DNA from: Tetrahymena thermophila SB210
Lineage: Eukaryota > Ciliophora > Oligohymenophorea > Hymenostomatida > Tetrahymenidae
Assembly (NCBI RefSeq): GCF_000189635.1
Contig: NW_002476052.1
Coordinates: 1,784 to 65,783 of the forward strand
Length of the DNA stretch: 64,000 nucleotides
Direction of reading: 5' to 3'
Positions 23,653-35,867 of the stretch are shown here, one piece after another. The notes below the pieces were generated by a model. The model saw nothing but the letters and a program-made list of their open reading frames with translations. It made no database searches and was not told the DNA's origin. How positions within the stretch are numbered: position 1 is the stretch's first letter; every line of letters starts with the position of its first letter. A program made the position numbers and the translations under genes.

Positions 23653-26600
23653 ATGAGCAGAGCCAAAGTAAACTCAGATAGTTTATAGATTATAGGTGGC
23701 GGCGGTGGAGGAGGTGAAATTTATATGACAAATAGCGAAGTAAATCAATATAGCAATTTACAAGATAACTTAAGTAGCTAAGATTAAATAGGAATGTTTT
23801 CATTTAGAAATTAAAAATTAAACTCGCTTCACTCTAGGAATAACGAATAATATGATAAAGAAAGCGTCTAAGCAAACAAATAGGGATAAAATACAAATTA
23901 GAATATTTCTCAAAATCATTCACCGATTAATTAACAAAATTAGTTTTACTCTTTCAACTAGTATCCTAATTAAAGCGGTAGATAGAGTTAGTGTAGTCAA
24001 TAGAGTATTCCTTATAATCCTAGTTCTTCTTTATAAACATTTGGAAATGCATCAAACATGAGGAGAGAAAGAGAATCATCCAACTCATAAATTGAGAGCA
24101 CCCTTAGATAAACTTAGCATCATAGATATAATTCTGATGCGAGCATTATTAACCATACTATTAAAACTGCTTAATCAGAATTAGTTAGCCAATCATTTGG
24201 TATTAATTAAGGTACTTAGCAAAATCATCATCAAAATTTTAAGATGTATAATAATTCTCAATAAAATTTAAACAATACACAACTATAAAATTAAGAAAAC
24301 TAACATTCTTATCCTAACTTCAACAACTCCAACTAAGCTGTTAAAAATTAAGATCCTCATTTAAGCTAAAAAAATAATTAAAATAATAATAATTAGCAAG
24401 AGAGAACAAATAACTACGTTTATGAAGAAAACAACTTGAATAAAAACTAATAGTAGAAGCATATGAGATCGAATTCCCTTTAATAAAACATGTATCAAAA
24501 TAATATGAAAATCCAAGGTTCAGTTTATTCAAATAGCAATAATACAAACAATATCCAATATTAACATTAGAATAGTGCTTAGCAAAATTTTTAGAAAGCT
24601 AATAACAGTCATAATCAAAATTTTAAAAATCAAAGTGATTAAAATTAAGTTGATCAATAGCAAATATTGAATATCTAGAATCATAGCAGACAAGAATAGC
24701 ATTATCAGAAAAATAAAATAAATTAAACCCACCATTATTAAAATCAGTCATAAGATTATATAAGTTAAGGTGCATAGTAAAGTCACTTTAATAGCCAATA
24801 ATCAAATAATTATTAAAGCAATAATTAAAATCATAGTAATTATAACTCTTAAAAATAATAATAATTTAATTAAAATATTAATTAGACTAATGGTAATTCA
24901 TAAAAATATTAGCCTCCATAAGAAAAGCAGTACATATCAATCGATAAATCCTAGATTAGCTCAATTAATAGTGGTAGAAATAATCAATCTAATAGTTAGA
25001 GTTTATATTTTATTTCTCCAAGATCTGATTCAGTCTTTTTTAATTAAAATAGTTCTGTCCAATCTTAACAAGGAGTTTTTCATATTAATACTTACAAATT
25101 AAATAATCATAAATCAAACACTAACCAATAACCAAATAGTAATAGCAACAATAACAACAATAATAATGGTAGTGGTTTTAACAATAATTCTATTACAAAA
25201 GAAATGGATTTTATTAAAGACTCCACAAGAAAAATTAATCAGGATTTATCACCAGAAGATGAATTTTTAATAAAATTTAAAAAGATGAAAAATAATTAAT
25301 TTTTGAATAGACCACAATCTAACAATCCAGAACAAAGAAGAAAATAAAAGAATGATTATCCAAGTATCGAAAATGAGTTTAATTTCACTGAAAACATTAA
25401 TAATAACCCTCAAAGCTTAAACGACCAATCTATTTAAAAAATAAATTTATCAAATAATAGCTATTAAAATGGTATAAATACTAACCCAAATTCTAATAAC
25501 AATAGCTTTTTAGCAAGAAAAGCTAGTAAGAAAAGTAATTATATCAATTATCCAACTCATTCAAAAAGAAAATATGATCAGATAAATACAAGTGGTAAAA
25601 AAGATTCAAGTCAATAAGATAACTCTCTTATTTTAACAAAAGAAAATAACTTGGACAGCTAACCTCATTATATTGGCTCACCTTTGTCTCCGTCTGGAGT
25701 AATTGAGCATTTTAGCCACAAGAACAGTATAACATAAGAATTTAACGGAAAGAACATTTATAAATAAGATGAAATATAGATATATGCTAATACTTAGAAT
25801 AATAATAACAATAGTTTAGGAAGTACAATGTAAAGTAATCAAAATAAGAATAATAACAATTCTAATAAATATGGTTCAGCTGAAAACTCACATCAAAAAA
25901 ATCCTTTAAGTATAAGTAATAATAAAAATAGTAATTTTAATAGTACTTACCTAAACTATTCTAAGTCTGTGAACGCAGAGCATCCATTTAAAAGAGTAGA
26001 ATCAACTGTTAGTTCTCCGAACCATTAGATTAATAAAAATTATAATCAGATTATTTCCTCAAACTAAAACAATCCGATTAACAAAGAAAATATCCTCGTA
26101 GCTAATAATCATAAAGATAATTTAGGAAGATCTTAATCTGCTGGATTAGTCAATAAGAAGAAAATATTCAATTAGTAAAACTTCAGCAACTCCCCTAACA
26201 TTTAAAAAGAAAATAAAAAATTATAAAATTCTCCTATTTTAATGTCAAACGAAACATTTTAGGTTGACAATAAGCTTTATGAAACAAAATAGAAGTTTTA
26301 AGAAGAGAATTAAACACCAAAAGTAAATTAACTTTTATTTTCAGGAATTGAAATAAACTAAAAAATACAAGTGGATAGTGCTCAAATACTCAAATCAGAT
26401 GAAGATAATCTTAAAAAATATATTTAATTATAGAATGAAATTAACAATAGTTAAACTGAAGTAAAGTAAATGAAAGAAGAAAGTAAGTCCATCAATTTAT
26501 AGAATTATAAAGATGCAAGAAAAAATTCAAAAGAAATTGTATTAAATTAAAACAAGATCAAACCTGGGGAAAATGTGAATAAAGTAGCCTATAACAACGC

Positions 26601-28471
26601 TATTTAATTATCTTAAAACTAAGAAAAATCTCTTAAAAAAACAGCTGCTGAATATTTAATGTAAAAAGCAAGTAAACAGCAACTCTATAGCAATAGTTAT
26701 AATATTTCAGGCTTTACACCTCAGCATATAATTAATAGAAATCAGCCTTCTTAATAAAATTTGAATTATTTTCAAGCAAATTAGAAGGCTTCATCTACCC
26801 TTCCAACTAATCATGATCTGAGAAATAAAATAACAAAATATAGCGATAACTTTATAAAGAAAAAAAGCTTGCCAACATATTAAAATACCTAACAAGAAGA
26901 AAATTTACTTTATTAAAATTACTTAGTTAAAAGTAAATTAAATAGTAATAATATATAAAGAAATAATTTCGCAATAAATTTAAGCAATCCAAATTAAATT
27001 AACGGTAATAATTCTCTTAACCATGTTAGCAAATATAATGAAGCCAATAAAGAGAAATAAAAAACTCCAAGAATGAAAATTTTCGATCATGAAACTTCTC
27101 AAAACCACTCATTCAACAGAGATAGATCAAGAGTAAGATATTTTTTGTGTTTTTAATTGAGCATTGATTTATTTAAAAATAAATAAAAAGGATATAAGCC
27201 CAAACAGAAATATGATATTCAATCAGCCTTACCTCTCTAAAAGCCCTATAGGTAGAGATTTAGACGAAAAAGAAGGAATTCTCTCTGCAAATAATAGCAT
27301 AGAACTTAGAAACTCTCCTTTTGTTTCTAAAAATCCATAATTTAAAACATAAAAGCAACCTATATAATTAATGTAAAAGTAACCTTTAGATTCACTTACT
27401 CAATTAGAGCCCTGTGATATTTCTGAAGCAAGCATTGCTAACTAAAATATACCTAAATAAACTTTAGATTCTAAACATGACAAAACCTAGACTTACTTTT
27501 CTAAAGTGAAGAATGAAAATAAATATGTAACTAAATATAATTTTTGTTTTCAATTTTATTAATGTGTTTAATCAAAAAAAATCAAGGATGGAATTCAACA
27601 ACATTAGCAGGTGTAAGAAGCAGAAAATAAAATAAACGAAGTAAAAATGAATAATATTCTCGAAAAGTAAATATATCCTCTTGTCGTTTCAGAATAATTT
27701 AAGCAGATGTATAATAAAGAGTCATCAAATTATAATTAAATAGTAAACACAATTAATCACAAAAAAAATGGAATGCTAGGTTCTCCTACTTCATAAGATA
27801 ATTATCTTGATTAAAAATATAATAGAAATAATAAAAATTTTCCAGTTTAAGTCAGTGTTTCTAATAATCCTAACAATAACAATATCTTTACTCCAAGAGT
27901 AACCTCTCATAATGAATTTGAAAAAAAAAATAGTATTTAGAGTACTCCATAGTAATTAAATACAGTTACCAATTAAAATTAATAAATAAATAAGATAAAA
28001 AGTGATAAAAATTTATAATAATTATTTTTTTACTGCAAATTTTGCTAGATATTTACAAGAGATTCTTTAAGTTAACATGAAATTTTGTGTAGTAAGTAAA
28101 TGAAATAGATGGAATTAATGTAAAAAAGCGAGCAAATATCATTCATTAACTCAAGAATAAAAAATGTTTAAGAATTTTAGACTTTTCTTTTACAAGTTTT
28201 AACAACTAAAAAGTTAATCTTTTATACAGAATTCCATGATGAAAACTTAAAAGAAATACTATAAAATAATGAAAATGTTGAAAAAATGTAAAATACCTAT
28301 TAAGATTTAATGCTATTATTTGAAAGGGTTCAATCCTTTATCCTATAGCAGTAATAGTAGAATAATCAACAAATTTCTTAACAACAATAGTTATATAATA
28401 AAAATTTCCTTTAGTTAATAGAAACGACTATTTTACTTGCCTTCTAAAAATTAAGAGCAATAGCTTTATGA
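23653..28471 (+). CDS. Giant Asn/Gln-rich protein with C-terminal C2HC zinc finger (copy 1)
   Basis: Three exons in phase 0: 23653-27132, 27191-27526, 27587-28471, giving 1566 residues. The start MSRAKVNSDSL is soon followed by seven Gly in a row. Most of the protein is low-complexity Asn/Gln/Ser, resembling prion-like, phase-separating segments. Near the C-terminus, at about residues 1421-1440, is a C-x2-C-x10-H-x3-C finger (YCKFCQIF ... HEILC), a C2HC-type zinc site, followed by a helical region of about 120 residues (KQMELMQKSEQ ...). The same finger and a similar KQMEL segment occur at the end of the next large gene (30642-35336), so the two are paralogs in domain plan. Cytoplasmic RNA or protein scaffolding is possible, but the function is not known. 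Confidence 0.85.
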
Positions 28472-29267
28472 TCTAATTTAATTTATTAAAAGCTTCAAAA
28501 AATTAATTGACTTTGAGAATAAAATTTTTTTATCTCATATCTTAATAAATTTAAATAGTAAAACATAATTAATAAAAATAGAGAAAAATGCAAACACTTT
28601 TTAAAATGCGTATTGTTATAGGAAGAAAGAGTTCAATCATTAATCAAAAAACAGTAAAAGTAGATTTATCAATTAATTTTTTTCATAATAACAATTTTAT
28701 AAAATAACGACACTAAATAGAAATATCTGACAGTTTTATTGTAAATTATGATAAATAACATTTTTATTTTAATTTGTTTAGAACTTCAAAAATAAATTTT
28801 GTGTATAAAATTAATTTATCTCATTTTTTATTGGCGGCAAAACCTTTCATAATTTCTAGTGAAATGAAGAATTATTTAATATAAGTAAAAAATATATTCT
28901 TTTATTATTATTTATTATAAATAATAAAGCATGTACATACATATTTTATCTTTAGTATATTTAGAATACATATCATAACTTATCTATATATTTATATTAA
29001 ATTTCTTTTGCTATTGCATTAAATAAATATCATTCAATATTATTCTATATTAATCAAATTTACTAGAAATATTCTGAAACATTCAAAAAAATGTCATTAA
29101 ACCAAGAAAAAGTTAAGCAGGTCGCTAAATAAATTTTAATAATACACTAAAATAAAACTTAAAATAATTTAGTATGTAAATGATTAAATACAGACCTATA
29201 TAAATCCTAAATCAAGATTATTTTACATTAAACTTTTTATAATAAATAATTAAAAAAAAAAATCAAA
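28472..29267. other. Intergenic, AT-rich
   Basis: No protein-like frame. The ATG at about 29091 opens a frame that soon runs into AT-rich sequence; the better start for the next gene is 29268. Confidence 0.55.
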
Positions 29268-30077
29268 ATGAAAAAGCCATTAAAAGAAATAAAAAGTTAA
29301 AAAAATCATAATTTGAATTACGAATACATATATAAAACAGGTAATAACTACTGTGATAAAATTAAAAGAACTTAAATACAGCTAAAGAGAATAATAAAAT
29401 CACACTAAGGTTAAATCTTGTGTAGAAAATTAAATTAGAAAATATAATAAATTTTAGGATGTGATCATTTAAGAGGATTTGTTAATATTTAAAATATAGA
29501 TACAGATGATAATAACTTAAATGAAGAATAAGTTTTATAAATTAAATAAGAGCTAATTAAAATACAATATGGTAATAGTAAGGAATTTTACACAGTGTAT
29601 AGTTAAAAGTCTCCATTTTTATACATTAGCGTATATGATGATAATCAAAAAATTATATCATCTATTGAGGAGACAGTTGATGAATATAAATTTCTTTTAA
29701 TGGAAAAGGTGTAAGAATAGATAAGTTTAATACATAAATAAGTAAAAAACTAAATACTTTCAAAGGATTTATCTGAAAAACTATTAAAACTAAAGATTCA
29801 AATAAATAAATAAAAATAATAATATAAAAATAATTTTATTATTAAAGAGAATCTTGAAAGATTTCCATTAAAAAAAAGCAAGAAAAATAATTAAAAATTA
29901 TATGAAAATTTCGATAATAATGGATATAAAGAATAAAACAATTGGTCTGACGAAGAAGGTTAAGAAGATGATTATTCATAAAATGGATTTTCTGATGAAT
30001 ATTCCCTAGACTATGATAATTGGTCATATGGGTCTTGCGTATGTAAAGAAATTCCATAGGATTTTAGACTTTATTGA
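29268..30077 (+). CDS. Small acidic protein, function unknown
   Basis: Two exons, 29268-29409 and 29458-30077, joined through a 48-base intron with a GTTAAA donor; the phase fits and gives 253 residues. The start MKKPLKEIKSQ is basic. A middle part with alternating hydrophobic residues (EFYTVYSQKSPFLYISVYDD) may be a small beta domain, followed by a charged helix (EETVDEYKFLLMEKVQEQI). The C-terminus is strongly acidic and aromatic (SDEYSLDYDNWSYGS). No known domain is recognised. It lies between the two paralogous giant zinc-finger genes, all in one direction. Confidence 0.72.
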
Positions 30078-30641
30078 AAATAGACCATGCTTTAATTAAA
30101 AATATTTATATTTTTTTATTTTTATATGTTTAATATTTAGTAATTATCTAAAATACAATTAAAGATGATATAATTTTTTTGGATATTTGCATTCATATAG
30201 TCAACAAATTTTAAATATATTGGTTTATACCTCAATTATAAAATAAATAAATAATAATAATAATTTGTTTTAGGCGAATTTTATTATATTAAATTATATT
30301 AACTTTCAGAATAAAACAAACACTTAAATTTTATTTAATAATAATAATCAGTTTAATAATTTTGAATATTAATTAAAGAACTACATGATTTTTATCAACT
30401 TTTTTGATTGGTTATGCTTTATATCCTTATATATATTAAAAAATCGAGAGATATTAATTTCAAGCTAATTTAATAATGATAATAAAATATTAAGAATAAT
30501 TAACTAACTTTTTAATCAATTAAATCTAAATATCAAAATAAAATTCATAGCAACAAATATATAATTTTAGGTTAGGTTAGAATACAAAGACATCTTTTTA
30601 GTTTAGCATACCAATTAGTTTTACAAATTTGTTTTGTTACC
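30078..30641. other. Intergenic, AT-rich
   Basis: About 560 bases without a coding-like frame or recognised signal. Confidence 0.6.
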
Positions 30642-33600
30642 ATGAATTCATAACTTCAACAATATCAACAATATCCTTCTTCTTCTCAAAAAAATTAGGC
30701 AGAAATAAACAGTTAACCTATTTAATTGCCTTCTAAAATTCATTATCACTCTAGGTAGAATTCTCCAACAAATCTAACAAATTTGTTAGGACTCAGTAGT
30801 AAAGCAGAGTAATTCAACACTAATAATTTATATGAGTACACTGATTCAAATTATAATCCTTTATAAGATAGCCCATTTATTAACTTTAGTTAGCTAGAAC
30901 CAACGCCAAGCAGTGGATAAAAAAGCATAATGAAAGTTAATAGTAAGATTTTAGATCCTGTTTACAAAGGATAGCAGTATGAACTAAAATTAGACTCAGA
31001 TAAATAAATTTCAGCCACAAATTAATTATAAAATATAACGAAACCAAATATATTTGTTACTTAAGAGTATTTAGAAAATGATAAATTAGCTCCAACAAAA
31101 AAAGATTTTGACATTAGTGGATTTTAGATTAAATCCTAATAGATATCTCCAAATTCAGTTAAATAAAATTAGTAAGCAGCATATAGTAACAACCAATATT
31201 TTACTTCTGCTAATAAAAATGATACATTATAGTAAAATAATTAGCAAGATGAGAGAAGAGTGCTTGATTTTAGTGATAGATTAAATTCTACAGGTAAAAA
31301 GATAACTTAAATTAGGTCTCCAGCTTTAACTTAAAAAACTAAGCCTTAGCTTGGATTTAATTAATCTAACTTTAAAACCCCTTAAACTGAATAATCAGAA
31401 TAAAAACAAAATTAAGGTGGTTCAGTAGAAAAAAATACTACTCCTGCAAATAAAACTTTTGAAGATACACCAGAAATTATTAAGATAAGCAAAAATGTTT
31501 TACAACCATAATTTCCTGCATCTTATTCTTACTCATCCTTAAATAATCCAGCCTCTTTAAAAATCAAAAAGCCTTCACCAAAAAATATGCAAGCAAATCA
31601 ATCTATTTTGTAACCAAGTTAGCAACAATAGTAACAGTTGCTACAGTAATAGAATAATGAAAGTTAAATTAGTTAGTTTGAAAGCATAAACTTAAATCAA
31701 CCTAGAGGAAATAACACGAGCAGTAACATTAAGAAATATTCTTATGAAACTAAAAACTCAAATGGCAGCAGATATATCAGTGAAAAGCGGAGCGCTAATT
31801 TTCCTTAAATAGATATTGAGCATATGGATAAATACAGTCAACCTTCAATCTAAAACTCTTTATAAAATATAAGTATTAGTTAGAACTAAAGTCAATAGTA
31901 ATCTGCTTCATCATAAAAATAATAAAAATATTCATAAGAAAATAAATATAGTAGTCTTTACAAAGTCAAATCTTCTTCAAATAATTTCAATAATTAAAAT
32001 AATTATAATGAACCTATAAGCAATAAAGTGCACAATCAAAATAATTTTCATTAATTTAAAAAAGTGAAGGATCCTTATAATAATTATTATGATAGCAGAC
32101 CTATTATACCTTCTTCAGATCTTAATAATTTAAGTGATATTTCTGAATAAGTATCCAAGCAAACTCCTTCTAAAGTGGCAGGCTACCACAGTGCAATAAA
32201 CTAAAATTTAAACTAGTCTGATATTAAAAAGATGTAAGAATTTCCTTAAAAAAAGAGAGAATTATTGGAATAGCAAAGATAACTTCTTTAAAAAGAAAGA
32301 GAAATTCTAGAAAGAGAAAAAGAGCTTATTGAATAAGAAGAAGAAATATTTTATGAAACAAGCTAAGGATAATTAACCTAAATGAGTCCATCTCGCTCAA
32401 GTAACAATCCTTTAAATATGGCTACAACACCAAAAGATAAAACATTAGATTTATAAAATTATATGAACACTCAACCATATTAAAGTAACTTCTACCTTGA
32501 TGATAAAAATTATTCTCAACAATAGTAATACGAATCAGTAAAATCTAGTAAAAAATCATAGTAGAACACTCAAGCATTTACTGGAACAGATAAAATTTAT
32601 GAAAAGACAATAAGAGACAGCTAGAATGTTAACTCATAGTATAAATTAGGCTTTATGAATAATTCTTCTTAAGCACCTGAAGAGCAGAAGTAGACTCTTA
32701 ATTAAACTGAGCAAACGAATAAAATATCTGCAGACAAAAAAACTAATCCATTTTACTATACATTAAATAGTCTACATGCATCTAAAAATAGCTAACCTAC
32801 CCAGTAGTTTTAGTACATTGATTAGGTATTTTTAATATTTTAGTATTTTAAATCAAGCTTATTTAATTTTTTAGTTTTAATAGTAAAAAGCAATGTAAAT
32901 ATCTTAAGAATAAAATTTTTAGAGAAAAAAAAGTGATTTAGAATAAAGCTTCCATACTAATATGAATGCAGAAGAAGAGAGAAATGTCAAAGACATAGTA
33001 AATTATTTTAAAACAGACTAAGAAAAAACTAAAAAATCTTCCCATAATGACTAATCTAATAATATTAACAATCCATACAACAATAAAATAATATAGTTAC
33101 CTTTATCTATGAAAAAAGAACTGTCTTAAAAAAACAAATAGCCTCAAATAACAAACTAATCACCACCTGAAAGGACTGAAGAGACTTTAATCCTTGAACT
33201 TATGACTCCTCAAAAGAATAATGAATAAAATGAATTAATGGCTAAAAATTTAAATCCTCCTTAACCCTTTTAGATAGATACAAATAACCCAAACGCTTAC
33301 TATATTAAGAAGCAAAAAATATTTTCTCCAAATAGCTAAAAAAATAGATCTTCAACACCCCAAACATACTTTTCAAAAAATAACTATAACATAAAAATCA
33401 GTCCAAATTATCATGAATTTGGTATACAAGTTGATGAAAATAGTTTTTATGATAGAGCATCATTTATTGTAAAATTTCAGATTTTTCTTTTAATAATTAT
33501 TATTAATAAACAAATATTTAAAATAAAAATTATAAATTTTATTTTTTAAATCAATTTTAATTTAAATTGCAAATTATTTGGAGTATTTACAGTAAATATA

Positions 33601-35336
33601 TAATTTTATTTTGTTTAAAAGAATAAGAATTCTCCTAAAAGCGACGTAAATACTAAAAAGACAATGACAGTAAGTGATATTAAAAGTATTCCTATCAGTG
33701 CTATAGACAAAGGTTCTATGGTTTAAGGATAGTCAAACTTTAGCTCTCCAATTATGAAATTTTAATATTAAAACGATGCTAGTACTAATGACTTCGTTGA
33801 CAGCAACTAGCCAATTAACTTGTCGAGCTATATAGTTTCTAATAAGTAATCAATATAAAAAGGAGACCCATAAGTGAATGATAGATATAGATCAGTGAGC
33901 TAGATATAATAACCTTAAAATAACTTATAGTCATCTATAGAATATGTTTATGGCAATAAAAATGCAAATAAAAAATAAAAGAATGATTTACTTTGCTTCG
34001 GCTGTGGAGATACTTAGACATCTACAGAAAATAACATAATAATAGAATCTGATCAATTACATCATTAAATAAATAATTAGAATTAAGATCCAATATAATA
34101 AAAGCAAACAAGTTAATTCCACACATTTTAAACTTAGCCATAAGAAATTGCTTACCCTTTGTCAAAATCTTATTAACCTACTTAAAATAATCATATAAAT
34201 AAATAAATGCAGGATCAATTTATTCCAGAATAGACAGTCTAATCGACTCTGATAAATTTTAAGACTTAGGAAGATTAAAAGGCTAATCCTCCACTACTGA
34301 CCCAGCTCACATTTAATCAAGACTCTATTCGCTCTCCTTACTTTAGAGATGAAAGAGAAGAGCAGGTAAAAAGAGCAAATATTTCTCCATAGAAAATATT
34401 TTATTAAAGACCAAATGGTAAATATATTTATTTGATGAAAAGTTTTGTTTATTTAAAATTATAATTTACAACTAAACAACAGCTAGTAAATCTCCAATTT
34501 AATATAGTGTAGAAAAAGTTAGCTACGATCCAACAGATTATAAAAACAATAATAATTAGAGTCATGATTTTCATAGAAATCATATTAACAATCCTGTTTA
34601 TCCTATATAAAATTCAGGTGCGAATAACATCTCGAATCCTAATTTAAATAATAATCTGTAAACATAAGCTGAAAAATAAGAAAATGCACCACCATTCTTT
34701 AATCCATCAAATAATAATAGCTTCTTAAGTAATATTCCTAAATCAACTTAGCAAAAAAATAATGAAAAATTAGATTTCAGCTATATTAACGGGATATAAA
34801 ATAACACTTCAGGAGTTTTTCACTTGGATTCTCAGGAATTATTTTGTGATAAATGTTTAGAATTCATAACTTAAAGCAGATTTTAAAACCATTATAATGT
34901 ATGTACTGAAATGAGCCAATTTAAATTCTTAGATAAAAAAAAGTAAATGGAACTAATAAATTAAAAAATCCTCAAAATTGCATATTTGGTGAAGAGAAAA
35001 AATTGTTGTACTTCACCATTAAAAGGAAAGCTACAGAGCTAATCACCAAACTAAAGAACATTTGCAAACCCAAATTCATAATAACAATAGCAGTAAAAAG
35101 AAAATAATGATTAAACAAAACTAAGAAATTATTGTAATTATCTCAACGAGTGCTTATGTGACCTTTCTCATAAAACTATTACATACTAAGATTTCTTGTA
35201 AGGTAAAGAAGATTTGTAACTTATAATATAAAGAATTAAGAGTATAAGGGACAATCATAATATGAGTTATTATGGAGAAATGGCTTCTGATATACTAACT
35301 ATCAAAAATAATCTTATGATGTAGAATCCCATTTGA
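30642..35336 (+). CDS. Giant Asn/Gln-rich protein with C-terminal C2HC zinc finger (copy 2)
   Basis: Exons 30642-32825, 32923-33468, 33622-34417 and 34483-35336 agree in phase and give 1459 residues. Most of it is Asn/Gln/Ser-rich low complexity with short Gln runs. At about residues 530-565 a Glu/Arg/Lys-rich helix (ELLEQQRQLLQKEREILERE) predicts a coiled coil, so the protein may dimerise. A CFGCG motif lies near residue 1030. At about residue 1297 is a C-x2-C-x11-H-x3-C finger (FCDKCLEFI ... HYNVC), followed by KKKQMELINQKI and another helical stretch of about 120 residues with several Cys. Order and spacing match the C-terminus of the gene at 23653-28471. Binding of zinc is inferred from spacing only. 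Confidence 0.85.
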
Positions 35337-35867
35337 TTGAAATTCAACCATCAATTTTCCTATTTTTTATTTTATTGTAAATATTAAAAACCTCTTATAT
35401 AAAAACATATAATCAAAATATTTTTTTATCTATCTATCTATGTATAACTAACTAATTATGTCCATATTAAAGAGTATCTATCTTTGAATTTACAACAATT
35501 CATAAATATATTAAATTTATTTTAATCTAGACTTAATTTAAAAAAAACTATAGATACTTTAAATAAAATCATTGTATAATATAAAAAATTTTTGGAAGGC
35601 AAAATAACATAAATGGTAGAGAGAAAGCAAAAATAAAAATATTAATTGTATTTAAATGATTAAATAAACATAAATTTTTTTTAAAAGAAATAAAATAGTT
35701 TATATATTAGAATGCAATTGAAAACTTAAAAGGTTAAAAAAATATATATTACCTAATTAAAATGAAATGTAAATTAGAAAAGTTATAATTTATTTATTTA
35801 TTGTCTTACAAAGAGATTACTTTTTAACTATAAATATTTTTTGAATAAAAATATAAACTCCAAAGGA
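35337..35867. other. Intergenic with short TATC run
   Basis: AT-rich, no coding frame. A TATC microsatellite of four units lies at 35427-35442. Confidence 0.6.

Noticed and set aside
24770..25102. Open frames with standard stops inside the giant Asn/Gln-rich genes, on both strands
   Set aside because: They are shadows of the real frame, which reads TAA/TAG as Gln; their products are low-complexity and carry no motif.
29091..29267. Earlier start for the small acidic protein at about 29091
   Set aside because: The frame from that ATG is AT-rich and does not join the later exon in phase; ATG 29268 does.
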